NCBI GenBank assembly: GCA_902363135.1
Contig: CABIZF010000011.1
Location: 48,457 to 112,456 of the forward strand
Length of the DNA: 64,000 nt
Source: Lachnospiraceae bacterium
Lineage (GTDB): Bacteria > Bacillota > Clostridia > Lachnospirales > Lachnospiraceae
Reading direction: 5' to 3'
Translations under genes and position numbers: made by a program
Shown here: piece by piece, positions 6,509 to 15,222 of the stretch
Layout: each line of letters begins with the position of its first letter
Numbering within the stretch: position 1 is the first letter of the stretch
Notes under the pieces: model-generated
Database searches by the model: none
Seen by the model: the letters and a program-made list of their open reading frames with translations, nothing else
What the model was told of the DNA's origin: nothing

Positions 6509-9500
6509 ATGCTTCAGATTCAACATATCCGGAAGGAATACCGCACAGGGAAGCTGGTTCAGAAGGCGCTTGATGACGTCAGCCTGAATCTGCGCGACAA
6601 TGAATTCGTGGCGATTCTCGGGCCGAGCGGTTCGGGAAAGACGACGCTTCTGAACATCATCGGGGGACTGGATCGTTATGACAGCGGCGATCTGATCATC
6701 AATGGTATTTCGACGAAAAAGTATAAGGACCGGGACTGGGATTCCTACAGGAACCATACGATCGGCTTTGTGTTCCAGAGCTATAACCTGATCCCGCACC
6801 AGACCGTGCTCGCAAATGTGGAGCTGGCGATGACGATTTCCGGTATTTCCGGCAGCGAGCGGAGACGTCGGGCGACAGAGGCGCTGGAAAAGGTCGGCCT
6901 TGGCGCGCAGTTGCACAAGAAGCCGAGCCAGATGTCCGGCGGGCAGATGCAGCGTGTCGCGATCGCGCGGGCGCTTGTGAACAATCCGGATATTCTTTTG
7001 GCAGATGAACCGACCGGGGCACTGGATTCAGATACGAGCGTGCAGGTCATGGAGCTTTTAAAGGAGGTTGCAAAAGAACGCCTCGTTGTGATGGTTACGC
7101 ATAATCCGGAGCTCGCAAGTCTGTATGCGACGCGGACGGTGAATCTGCGTGATGGCAAAATCCGTTCGGATACGGATCCGTTTATACCGGAAGCGGAGAG
7201 CCTGACACCGCCGGTGCATAAAAATATGGGAAAGTCATCGATGTCTTTTCTGACAGCACTCTCCTTAAGCTTCCAGAATCTGCGCACAAAAAAGGCGCGG
7301 ACGCTTCTGACGTCGTTTGCCGGTTCGATCGGTATTATTGGTATCGCCCTGATTCTGTCGATTTCAAATGGTGTGAATCGTTACATTCAGAATATGGAGG
7401 AGGAGACGCTCTCTGAGTATCCATTGCAGATCCAGAGCACGGGCTTTGACCTGACCTCGATGATGGCGGGAGCGGCAGAGGCTGCGGGAAAAGAGAATGC
7501 AGAAGGCACGGTCGGTGTCACAGAGATGGTGACGAATATGTTTTCCAAGATGAATTCAAATGATCTGCAGTCCTTAAAGGAATACCTTGACAGTGAGGAG
7601 AGCGGAATCGGGCAGTATGCAAATGCCGTAGAGTACACGTATTCAATGTCGCCGCAGATTTTCAGGGAAGAGGGAGATGAGATCCGGCAGGTAAATCCGG
7701 ATACGTCTTTTTCTGCGATGGGACTTGGCTCCTCGACATCGTCCAACAGCATTATGTCGATGACCATGAGCACGGATGTTTTTTATGAGATGCCGGAGAA
7801 AGCGTCGCTCTACGAAGGACAGTACGATGTAAAGGCGGGACGCTGGCCAAAGACCTACCAGGAATGTGTGCTTGTGCTCACGCCGAATGGAAATATCAGT
7901 GATTTTCTCCAGTACACGCTCGGACTGCGTGACAGCAGGGAGCTGGAGGAGATGGTGGAACAGTTTATGGCAGAAGAGACGGTCGAGACGCCGACACAGG
8001 CAGATGGCTACTCCTATGATCAGATTCTCGGAACGACGTTCCGGCTAGTCAACGCGGCCGACTATTATGAATATGATGCAGACTATAAAGTCTGGAAGGA
8101 CAAAACAGACAATGATGCATATATGAAAAAACTTGTGAAAAACGGGGAGACTCTGACGATCGTCGGCATCGTCCAGCCAAAGGAAGGTGCGACGGCTTCC
8201 ATGCTCACGGCGGGAATCTGCTACCCGAAGGCACTGACGCATCACGTGATCGAGGAGGCGAAGAAAAGTCCGATTGTACAGGCACAGCTCGCAGATGAGA
8301 AGACGAACGTGTTTACCGGTGAGGCATTTGGTAGGGAAAACGAAGCCGATGATGGTAAATTTGATCTGGAATCGCTCTTTCAGATCGATACGGATGCGTT
8401 GCAGCAGGCGTTTCAGTTTGATGAGAGTGTATTGTCACTGGATTTATCGGGGCTGTCCGGTGGAAATATGAAGATGCCGGATCTGTCCAGAAGCATGCAG
8501 CTGGATGCCAATGATTTGCCGGACTTTTCGAAAATGCTGGATTTGTCCGCGCTGGATCTGGATCTGTTGGATGTGCTGAAGCCGGAAGACCTCGCGGCTA
8601 ATATTCCGGCTGCACCAAAGCTGAATCTGATGGATATGGTCAGCCAGATGAAATTTAATTTTACCGAAGAGGGCATGCAGTCGCTGCTCACAGAGCTTTT
8701 GCAAGGCTATCAGGAGAGCATCAAGGACAAGCCGGAGGCTGATTCTGAGAAGATGAGAGCGGCGATCCGACAGTATCTGACGAGCGAAGAGGTCACGAGC
8801 CGGGTGGTAAATGATATCCGGGAGCTGGTGAAGAACAACATTCAGGTCGATGTCTCCTCAGAGAGACTGATTGCGGCGGCGACCAGGCTGATGAATCAGT
8901 ATCAGGACTATGTGAAGAAAAATGATATCACAGAGACCGGGGCTGCGAGCATTCTGGCATTTTTGTCGACAAAGGAGGCACAGGATGCCATCCGGTCGGA
9001 AGCGGAGAAGCTGATAAAGGACGGACTTACGGTCAATATCACGGCAGACCAGATCAAAGAAATTCTGGTGAAGGATGTGCTGGAAGGGTATTCGGATTAC
9101 GCAAAGAAAAATGCCCTCCCTGATCCGGCGAATCTCGGGACGTATTTTTTGGAATACCTGCAGTCAGAAGCCGGACAGCAGGTGTTCTTAAAGGGCCTTT
9201 CCTCAATGATCGATACTTCACAGGTAGAGCAGAAGTTTTCTGAGGCAATGGGGACGTATATGCAGAGTGCGATGAACGCTTACACAGAAGCGATCATAAA
9301 GGCAATTGAGGCAAAATTTTCGGATATCATGGCACAGGTGGCACAGCAGCTGACTGTCGGCATTGAGGATGCCATGAATGATATGATGAAAAAAGTCGGT
9401 ACGAATATGCAAAAAACGCTGCAGCAGGTCATGACGCAGATTACGTCGAGCATGACGACTGCGATGACGCAGGCGATGAATCAGCTTGGAAGCGGAATGG

Positions 9501-10234
9501 AGCATGCGCTTACGATTGATCCGGATGCATTTGCAAAGGCGATCCATATGAATATGAGCGAGGATGAGCTTTCGGAGCTTCTGATGTCATTGATGACTTA
9601 CGAAAATGCGTCCTGCGACGGCAATCTTAAGAAGCTCGGCTATGCGGACGAGGCCGTTCCGGGCGGAATCTCGATCTATCCGAAGGATTTTGAGAGCAAG
9701 GAAGAGGTGGTGCGGATTCTGGACGAATACAATGCAAGGATGGAGGCATCCGGTAAAGAGGAGCAGGTGATCAGCTACACGGACATCGTCGGCACTCTGA
9801 TGTCATCCGTGACGGATATCGTCGATATCATCAGCTATGTATTGATTGCATTTGTCGCGATTTCCCTAGTTGTCTCTTCGATCATGATCGGTGTCATCAC
9901 GTACATCAGTGTGCTCGAGCGGAAAAAAGAGATCGGTATTCTGCGTGCGATCGGCGCGTCAAAACGGAATGTCTCAGAGGTGTTCAATGCGGAGACATGC
10001 ATTATCGGACTCTGTGCGGGGCTGATGGGTATCGGGATCACGTTGGCGCTGCTTGTGCCGGGCAATATGCTGATTCACCGTCTGGCCGATACAAATCAGG
10101 TCAGTGCGTCTCTTCCGGCACTCCCGGCGATCGTGCTGATCGGCCTCAGTGTATTTCTGACCTTCATCGGAGGCCTGATCCCGTCCCGCAAGGCTGCGAA
10201 GAGCGATCCGGTGACGGCACTGCGGAACGAATAG
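6509..10234 (+). CDS. ABC transporter ATPase fused to FtsX-like permease with a giant ectodomain (MacB-like)
   Basis: The 1241-residue protein starts with an ABC ATPase (1-235): Walker A GPSGSGKT, signature MSGGQMQRVAIARAL, Walker B LLADEPTGALD and H-loop VMVTHNPE. The first transmembrane helix is near 264-290, and three FtsX-type helices are near 1105-1225. Between them is an extracellular region of about 800 residues, far longer than the roughly 200-residue MacB domain. It is rich in helical Gln/Met/Ala/Asp sequence in its second half. The start at 6509 follows GGGAGGA, and the earlier in-frame ATG lies in the promoter. Role is inferred as peptide, lipid or antibiotic export, or signalling across the envelope. 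No regulator or partner is adjacent. Confidence 0.85.
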   Translation: MLQIQHIRKEYRTGKLVQKALDDVSLNLRDNEFVAILGPSGSGKTTLLNIIGGLDRYDSGDLIINGISTKKYKDRDWDSYRNHTIGFVFQSYNLIPHQTVLANVELAMTISGISGSERRRRATEALEKVGLGAQLHKKPSQMSGGQMQRVAIARALVNNPDILLADEPTGALDSDTSVQVMELLKEVAKERLVVMVTHNPELASLYATRTVNLRDGKIRSDTDPFIPEAESLTPPVHKNMGKSSMSFLTALSLSFQNLRTKKARTLLTSFAGSIGIIGIALILSISNGVNRYIQNMEEETLSEYPLQIQSTGFDLTSMMAGAAEAAGKENAEGTVGVTEMVTNMFSKMNSNDLQSLKEYLDSEESGIGQYANAVEYTYSMSPQIFREEGDEIRQVNPDTSFSAMGLGSSTSSNSIMSMTMSTDVFYEMPEKASLYEGQYDVKAGRWPKTYQECVLVLTPNGNISDFLQYTLGLRDSRELEEMVEQFMAEETVETPTQADGYSYDQILGTTFRLVNAADYYEYDADYKVWKDKTDNDAYMKKLVKNGETLTIVGIVQPKEGATASMLTAGICYPKALTHHVIEEAKKSPIVQAQLADEKTNVFTGEAFGRENEADDGKFDLESLFQIDTDALQQAFQFDESVLSLDLSGLSGGNMKMPDLSRSMQLDANDLPDFSKMLDLSALDLDLLDVLKPEDLAANIPAAPKLNLMDMVSQMKFNFTEEGMQSLLTELLQGYQESIKDKPEADSEKMRAAIRQYLTSEEVTSRVVNDIRELVKNNIQVDVSSERLIAAATRLMNQYQDYVKKNDITETGAASILAFLSTKEAQDAIRSEAEKLIKDGLTVNITADQIKEILVKDVLEGYSDYAKKNALPDPANLGTYFLEYLQSEAGQQVFLKGLSSMIDTSQVEQKFSEAMGTYMQSAMNAYTEAIIKAIEAKFSDIMAQVAQQLTVGIEDAMNDMMKKVGTNMQKTLQQVMTQITSSMTTAMTQAMNQLGSGMEHALTIDPDAFAKAIHMNMSEDELSELLMSLMTYENASCDGNLKKLGYADEAVPGGISIYPKDFESKEEVVRILDEYNARMEASGKEEQVISYTDIVGTLMSSVTDIVDIISYVLIAFVAISLVVSSIMIGVITYISVLERKKEIGILRAIGASKRNVSEVFNAETCIIGLCAGLMGIGITLALLVPGNMLIHRLADTNQVSASLPALPAIVLIGLSVFLTFIGGLIPSRKAAKSDPVTALRNE

Positions 10235-10237
10235 AAA

Positions 10238-10440
10238 GATGCCAGGGTCAAAAGGTCAAAAAGCCGTTCATGCTTGCATGATAAGGTTTTTGAACTTGGG
10301 ACCCGCCAAACATGAGAAAGTAGCGATTTACGTAGTAAATCAGCGGATTTCGAATGTTTGTAGAATTGCGGGAGCTGCTTTGCAGCGGAGCAATTCGTAG
10401 GCATCATAGGGGGCAAAATACTTTTTGACCCCAACAACAT
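10238..10440 (+). repeat. Family 1 element, subtype 2 (copy A)
   Basis: It begins CCAGGGTCAAAAGGTC and ends CTTTTTGACCCCAACAACAT. Internal stems in order: a long terminal hairpin ending GGGACCC, CAAACAT/ATGTTTG enclosing GATTTAC/GTAAATC, then GAATTGC/GCAATTC enclosing GCTGC/GCAGC. The 302-bp gap around it holds only this element and the next promoter. Confidence 0.85.
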
Positions 10441-10468
10441 AAAAAGAGAACGGATCGGAAAAATCCGG

Positions 10469-10497
10469 TTGTGGAATATTCTGGAAACGGTTATAAT
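10469..10497 (+). promoter_or_regulatory. Promoter of the GH51 gene
   Basis: TTGTGG (10469-10474), 17 bp, TATAAT (10492-10497). The upstream in-frame ATG at 10471 lies inside the -35 box, so it is not the start. Confidence 0.7.
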
Positions 10498-10536
10498 ATA
10501 GAAAGAAATTTAAATAACTACGGAGGAACATGTGCA

Positions 10537-12582
10537 ATGAAGCTTACACGTGAATATGGAGAAAAAATTTCTCCAGAAATGATTGGTCTCTTTTTTGAGG
10601 ATATCAATTTTGCTGCAGATGGTGGACTCTATGCGGAGATGATTGAGAACCGTTCCTTTGAGGCAAAGGAGGGATTTGGCACACCGGGTAATTTCTATGC
10701 GGTAGACGATTATGGCTATGCATGGACTCCGGTCTGCAAAGACGGGGAGCAGACACCGCGGATGCAGTATGTGACCGGCCTGCCCCTTTCTATGGTGAAT
10801 CCGCATTACCTGAGACTGACGACGTATGCAGCTCATCAGGGCTTCGCGAATCAGGCATATGATGGCATCTATCTGGAGAAAGGCAAGAGCTATCATGTCT
10901 CCTTTTATGCAAGATGTGTTGCATATGAGGGAGAAACGTTTTCGGTCGAAGTAAATAAAGATGGAACGACTTATGCAAAAGGAAGTGTCGCGGCGGTGAA
11001 GCCGGTGCCATATGCGCCGTTTACAGATCTGACGGTGGAGTTTCCGCTGACAGACGGCCCGTTTGCCGAGATTCAGCGGGAGATCAAGGGTATTGATGTG
11101 ACGAAGCGCTGCAGAGAACACGAATGGGTGAAGTATGACATGACCCTGACGGCAGACGAGACGGTGTCAGGAGCATCCTTTGAGATCAGGCTTGATGTGG
11201 CAGGTGTCGTAGAATTTGACCTGATTTCCATGCTTCCGGATGATGCGGTTGCAGGTGTATTCCGGAAGGATCTGCTTGAAGCATTGAAAGATATCCGGCC
11301 GGGCTTTATTCGTTTCCCTGGCGGATGTATTGTTGAGGGCATCAGCCTAGAAAACCGCTATCAGTGGAAGAAAACTGTGGGAGAGCTGAAGGATCGGAAA
11401 TACATCCCGAATCTCTGGGCATTCCAGGATGACCGCAATTTCCGGAAAGACCTGGATGCGAAGCGCCCGGATGCACATTATGGACAGTCCTATGGAATCG
11501 GTTTTTATGAGTATTTTGTGCTCTGTGAGCTTTTGGGCGCAAAGCCGCTTCCGGTACTCGGAATGGGTGCGGCCTGCCAGTTCCGCACGACTGAGCTGGT
11601 GCCGATCGATAATGAGGAGTTCCGGGAGTTTGTACAGGATGCATTGGATCTGATTGAGTTTGCGAACGGTCCGGTGGAGAGCAAGTGGGGCGGACTCCGT
11701 GCAAAGATGGGGCATCCACAGCCGTTTGACCTTGAGATGCTTGCGATTGGAAATGAGCAGTGGGAGACAAAGTACGTGGATATTTTTGAACGCCATGTGC
11801 AGTTTGAAAAGGCGATTCATGCGGTTTACCCAAAGATGAAGCTCCTTGGTACCGCAGGACCGAGCGTAGAAAATACGCTCTATGATCTGGCGTGGGATTT
11901 TTACCGGAAAGGTCAGAAGGAGAATCCGGATTTTGTCTATGCGGTAGATGAGCATTACTATGTATCTCCGCAGTGGATGTATGACCACATCGCATTCTAT
12001 GATAACTATCCGAGAGAGATCGGCGTGTTTGCCGGCGAGTATGCAGCGCATACCGAGGATAAGGAAAATACGATGGAAGCTGCGCTGGCAGAGGCTGCCT
12101 TTATGACCGGCCTTGAGAAAAATGCAGGCGTTATCAAGCTCGCCTCCTATGCGCCGCTGTTCAACCGGATCGGCCACAGCCAGTGGAAGCCGGATATGAT
12201 CTGGTTTGACGATCATGAAGTATATCTGACTCCGAACTATTATGTACAGAAGCTCTATGCGAACCACGTCGGGGATCATACACTTCAGTTGAACGGGCAG
12301 GATGAAACACTCCGGAAAGAAGGCATTTACGTGACTGCATCCGAGACAAAGGAAGGAAAGCTGATTCTGAAAGCGGTTAATACTACAGATGATGCATTCC
12401 TGCTTCCGGTTGAAGGTGCAGATGGACAGCCGGTGGCCGGTGCTGCGAAGATATGGGTGCTGGAGACGGCAGGCGAGAAGCCGGCAGAAAAGCCGGAGCC
12501 TTCGAAGGTTGCTGAGTGTGCGCTGGAGCTTAATGGCAGCATCCGGCTGGCACCGAAGAGCTTTACCGTATTAGAAGTGTAG
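10537..12582 (+). CDS. abfA: Alpha-N-arabinofuranosidase, GH51
   Basis: The 681-residue glycoside hydrolase removes terminal alpha-L-arabinofuranosyl residues from arabino- or arabinoxylo-oligosaccharides. The acid/base Glu is in LAIGNEQWE (about residue 408) and the nucleophile Glu is in GVFAGEYA (about 495), with RFPGGCIVEG as the conserved barrel motif. A jelly-roll-like insertion lies near 100-240. There is no signal peptide, so it acts in the cytoplasm on imported oligosaccharides. The start follows CGGAGGA by 9 nt. No arabinose uptake or catabolic genes are adjacent, which is unusual for a utilisation gene. The catalytic motifs leave little doubt about the family, though the exact substrate is not visible. 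Confidence 0.9.
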   Translation: MKLTREYGEKISPEMIGLFFEDINFAADGGLYAEMIENRSFEAKEGFGTPGNFYAVDDYGYAWTPVCKDGEQTPRMQYVTGLPLSMVNPHYLRLTTYAAHQGFANQAYDGIYLEKGKSYHVSFYARCVAYEGETFSVEVNKDGTTYAKGSVAAVKPVPYAPFTDLTVEFPLTDGPFAEIQREIKGIDVTKRCREHEWVKYDMTLTADETVSGASFEIRLDVAGVVEFDLISMLPDDAVAGVFRKDLLEALKDIRPGFIRFPGGCIVEGISLENRYQWKKTVGELKDRKYIPNLWAFQDDRNFRKDLDAKRPDAHYGQSYGIGFYEYFVLCELLGAKPLPVLGMGAACQFRTTELVPIDNEEFREFVQDALDLIEFANGPVESKWGGLRAKMGHPQPFDLEMLAIGNEQWETKYVDIFERHVQFEKAIHAVYPKMKLLGTAGPSVENTLYDLAWDFYRKGQKENPDFVYAVDEHYYVSPQWMYDHIAFYDNYPREIGVFAGEYAAHTEDKENTMEAALAEAAFMTGLEKNAGVIKLASYAPLFNRIGHSQWKPDMIWFDDHEVYLTPNYYVQKLYANHVGDHTLQLNGQDETLRKEGIYVTASETKEGKLILKAVNTTDDAFLLPVEGADGQPVAGAAKIWVLETAGEKPAEKPEPSKVAECALELNGSIRLAPKSFTVLEV

Positions 12583-12633
12583 CATTAAAGCGCGCATTCT
12601 GCGGAGCATTTTTGCTTTACAGGACGCAATTTC

Positions 12634-12674
12634 CAAAAAATAAAACGGGCCGGAACTGCTGTGCAGCTCCGGCC
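12634..12674 (-). terminator. Terminator of DAHP synthase
   Basis: On the minus strand GGCCGGAGCTG and CAGTTCCGGCC form the stem, followed by CGTTTTATTTTTT. It lies 16 bp after the aro gene stop codon. Confidence 0.8.
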
Positions 12675-12689
12675 TGAAGCTTTATGGCA

Positions 12690-13733
12690 TTACATTTTTC
12701 CTAATGTATCATAAATATCGTAAATCAGCTTCTCCGACTTCTCCCATCCAAGGCACGGATCAGTGATGGACTGACCGTAGACGTGGTTGCCGGTGCCGAT
12801 CTTCTGCGCGCCATCCTCAATGTAGCTTTCAATCATGAAGCCTTTGATGAGCTTGCGAAGCTCAGTGTTGTAGCTCATGCTGTGCAGCACTTCCTTTGCA
12901 ATGCGGATCTGTTCGATGTATTGTTTGCCGGAGTTCGAATGGTTTGTATCGATGATTGCCGCCGGGTTTGCGAGGCCACGCTTGCCATAGAGCTCGTTGA
13001 GCAGCATCAGATCCTCGTAATGGTAGTTCGGAATCGAATCGCCATGCTTGTTTGTCGCACCGCGCAGTACGACATGTGCGAGATCGTTTCCGTCGGTGTA
13101 GACTTCCCAGCCGCGGTAGATGAAGTTGTGCTTGCTCTGCGCTGCTTTGACGGAATTGAACATGACGGAGAGATCGCCGCTGGTCGGGTTCTTCATACCG
13201 GCCGGTACGGTCATGCCGCTGACGGTCATGCGGTGATGCTGGTCCTCAACGGAACGTGCGCCAATCGCGACGTAGGAAAGCAGATCGTCGACATAGCGAT
13301 AGTTTTCCGGATAAAGCATCTCATCGGCGCAGGTCAGGCCGGTCTGCTCGATGGCGTCCGCATGGAGCTTTCGCATCGCGACGATGCCTGCGAATACATC
13401 CGGCTTCTTTTCCGGATCCGGCTGATGGACGAGACCTTTGTAGCCCTCTCCGGTCGTGCGCGGCTTGTTTGTATAAATACGCGGGATCAGAAGGATCCGG
13501 TCGCCGATCTTGTCCTGTATCTTCGCAAGGCGGTGGATGTAATCGAGTACCGAGTCGACATTGTCTGCCGAGCAGGGGCCGATGATCAGAATAAATTTAT
13601 CCGATGCGCCGGTAAAGACGTCGCGGATTTCCGCGTCACGTTTTTTCTTGATTTCTACGACCCGGTCAGAGAGCGGGTACATTTTTTTCACTTCCGCAGG
13701 AATCGGAAGCTTTTTTACAAAATTCATAGCCAT
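12690..13733 (-). CDS. aroF: 3-deoxy-7-phosphoheptulonate (DAHP) synthase, type I AroG/F-like
   Basis: The 347-residue enzyme condenses phosphoenolpyruvate and erythrose 4-phosphate, the first step of aromatic amino acid synthesis. IIGPCSADN, RIYTNKPRT, SYVAIGARSVEDQHHR and DTNHSNSGK carry the substrate- and metal-binding residues of the E. coli-type family. The start at 13733 follows AAAGAGG. The farther upstream ATG at 13778 overlaps the -10 box. It stands alone with its own promoter and terminator. The assignment to a tyrosine- or phenylalanine-sensitive isozyme cannot be read from sequence, so the symbol is generic. Confidence 0.9.
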   Translation of the reverse strand: MAMNFVKKLPIPAEVKKMYPLSDRVVEIKKKRDAEIRDVFTGASDKFILIIGPCSADNVDSVLDYIHRLAKIQDKIGDRILLIPRIYTNKPRTTGEGYKGLVHQPDPEKKPDVFAGIVAMRKLHADAIEQTGLTCADEMLYPENYRYVDDLLSYVAIGARSVEDQHHRMTVSGMTVPAGMKNPTSGDLSVMFNSVKAAQSKHNFIYRGWEVYTDGNDLAHVVLRGATNKHGDSIPNYHYEDLMLLNELYGKRGLANPAAIIDTNHSNSGKQYIEQIRIAKEVLHSMSYNTELRKLIKGFMIESYIEDGAQKIGTGNHVYGQSITDPCLGWEKSEKLIYDIYDTLGKM

Positions 13734-13776
13734 TGTACGGTACCTCTTTAGCGTTAAGATTTTACTACTGTGAATC

Positions 13777-13805
13777 ATTATAGTCTAATTCATTTCAAAT
13801 GTCGA
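13777..13805 (-). promoter_or_regulatory. Promoter of DAHP synthase
   Basis: On the minus strand TCGACA, 17 bp, TATAAT, about 44 bp before the start codon. Confidence 0.65.
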
Positions 13806-13856
13806 CCAAAATTTTGGTTTTATTTTTTTCAGGTGTGTGTTATATTTAAATACTAG

Positions 13857-13891
13857 TGTACCGATCTGCTGAAAATCAACAGGTCGGCACA
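13857..13891 (+). other. Leader hairpin before the precorrin-2 dehydrogenase gene
   Basis: TGTACCGATCTGCTG pairs imperfectly with CAACAGGTCGGCACA around AAAAT, followed by TTTATCATTTTT. It lies about 80 bp before the start codon. It may be an attenuator or terminator, and no known riboswitch core is visible. Confidence 0.4.
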
Positions 13892-13972
13892 TTTATCATT
13901 TTTCAAACATGCGTCAGGAATGGGGCATGCGACGGGCTTCATTTACAGACGAAATGACAGAGAGGCAACAGA

Positions 13973-14470
13973 ATGAAAAGCAGTGAAAAAAAGTACTTTC
14001 CAATGTTTGTGGATCTTACCGATAAAAAAGTAGTGGTGGCAGGAGCCGGGACGATTGCGAAGCGCAGGATCCGGGCCATGTTGGAGTTTACAGAGCACCT
14101 GACTGTGATTGCACCGGAGGTGAACCCGGAGCTGCGCACGCTTGAAGAGCAGGGGAAACTGACGGTCCTTCGAAAGGCTTATGAGAGAGAGGATCTGTAT
14201 GACGCGGCACTTGTGATCGCGGCGACGAATGACAAAAAGACAAATGAAGACATCTATGCGGCATGCAAATGCCTCGGAATACCGGTGAATGTCTGTAACG
14301 ACCGTGACAAGTGCGATTTTTATTTTCCGGGTATTGCGACCTGTGGGAATACCGTGATCGGTGTAAGCACAAACGGGCGGGAAAAAAGGCGTCAGCAGGC
14401 GCTGGCAAAGCAGATCGAGCAGGTGCTTTGGCAGGAGACGAAGCCAGAAGAAACATCTGTCAGTGAATGA
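13973..14470 (+). CDS. Precorrin-2 dehydrogenase / sirohydrochlorin ferrochelatase-like (Met8/SirC type)
   Basis: The 165-residue protein matches the N-terminal CysG/Met8 region. It has a Rossmann fold with VVVAGAGTIAKRRI at about 20-33, and AATNDKKTNEDI and NVCNDRDKCDFYFPG near 78-120. Family members oxidise precorrin-2 to sirohydrochlorin with NAD+, and some also insert iron. The short length lacks the C-terminal helical ferrochelatase domain, so only the dehydrogenase activity is supported. No methyltransferase (cobA/sumT) neighbour is present, since rnhA follows after 18 bp. Confidence 0.8.
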   Translation: MKSSEKKYFPMFVDLTDKKVVVAGAGTIAKRRIRAMLEFTEHLTVIAPEVNPELRTLEEQGKLTVLRKAYEREDLYDAALVIAATNDKKTNEDIYAACKCLGIPVNVCNDRDKCDFYFPGIATCGNTVIGVSTNGREKRRQQALAKQIEQVLWQETKPEETSVSE

Positions 14471-14488
14471 CCAAAAAATGGAGGGCAT

Positions 14489-14971
14489 ATGCTTGTAAAA
14501 ATTTTTACAGACGGGGCAGCACGCGGCAATCCGGAGGGACCGGGAGGTTACGGTACGATTCTGCAGTATACGGATCGAACCGGCACACTTCATGAGCGGG
14601 AATACGCGCAGGGCTACGTAAAGACAACGAACAACCGTATGGAGCTGATGGCTGCAATCGTCGGACTCGAAGCGCTTACCCGGCCGTGTGAGGTAGAACT
14701 CTATTCCGATTCCCAGTATCTGGTGCACGCTTTTACACAGCACTGGATCGACGGCTGGATCAAAAAAGGATGGAAGCGCGGAGGAAATGAACCGGTAAAA
14801 AATGTGGATCTCTGGAAACGGCTGCTTGCGGCTGCACAGCCACACCGGATTCAGTTTATCTGGGTGAAGGGACACGACGGACATCCGGAGAATGAGCGAT
14901 GCGACCGCCTTGCGACCGGTGCGGCGGACGGAGACGATCTGATAGAGGATTCGATCAATATTTTGGCTTGA
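14489..14971 (+). CDS. rnhA: Ribonuclease HI
   Basis: The 160-residue enzyme cleaves the RNA strand of RNA-DNA hybrids. The acidic catalytic set is visible: Asp in [11 protein letters not shown] (about 7), Glu in RMELMAAI (about 51), Asp in LYSDSQYLV (about 73) and Asp in ENERCDRLA (near 140), with the catalytic-loop His in [11 protein letters not shown] basic handle segment ([14 protein letters not shown]) is present, as in the E. coli-type enzyme. The ribosome site GGAGGG precedes the ATG, and it follows the sirC-like gene by 18 bp, probably in the same transcript. Confidence 0.93.
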   Translation: MLVKIFTDGAARGNPEGPGGYGTILQYTDRTGTLHEREYAQGYVKTTNNRMELMAAIVGLEALTRPCEVELYSDSQYLVHAFTQHWIDGWIKKGWKRGGNEPVKNVDLWKRLLAAAQPHRIQFIWVKGHDGHPENERCDRLATGAADGDDLIEDSINILA

Positions 14972-14996
14972 AAACCCGGATTGGCTGTGCTATGAT
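14968..14996 (+). promoter_or_regulatory. Promoter upstream of the small membrane protein and alaS
   Basis: TTGAAA (14968-14973, overlapping the rnhA stop), 17 bp, TATGAT (14991-14996). A small GGCAGC/GCTGCC hairpin follows at 15009-15026. No T-box GGGTGG-type motif is seen. Confidence 0.65.
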
Positions 14997-15078
14997 GAAA
15001 GACAGGCTGGCAGCAAAAGGGCTGCCAAGCATGCAGTATTTCCGGACGCAGACTTGCATATAGAAAGGAATGGACGAA

Positions 15079-15201
15079 ATGGCAGCAGCATTTTTTAGTG
15101 AGTTTTTAGTAGAACTGATCAAACTGGTTGTCCTTGGAGTAGTCGCCGTGGCAGCAATTTTCTGTGGAAAGAAGCTGCGTGACCGCAAGGACGCAAAATA
15201 A
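15079..15201 (+). CDS. 40-residue single-span membrane protein of unknown function
   Basis: This short frame is MAAAFFSEFLVELIKLVVLG followed by VVAVAAIFCGKKLRDRKDAK. It has one hydrophobic helix (about residues 12-29) and a strongly basic tail, so the tail should face the cytoplasm. AAAGGA lies 9 nt before the chosen ATG, and an in-frame ATG at 15070 has no spacing from it. It sits 21 bp before alaS, downstream of a good promoter, so the two are probably co-transcribed. I do not recognise a named family. Confidence 0.6.
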   Translation: MAAAFFSEFLVELIKLVVLGVVAVAAIFCGKKLRDRKDAK

Positions 15202-15222
15202 GTTACTTTTGGAGGAATGATT

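Noticed and set aside
12783-13751. Plus-strand frame of 322 codons opposite DAHP synthase
   Set aside because: The minus-strand gene has promoter, ribosome site, terminator and catalytic motifs, and the plus frame has none.
14997-15216. T-box leader before alaS
   Set aside because: No specifier-loop structure or the conserved T-box bulge with GGTGG-type sequence was found, and a small coding frame occupies the space.
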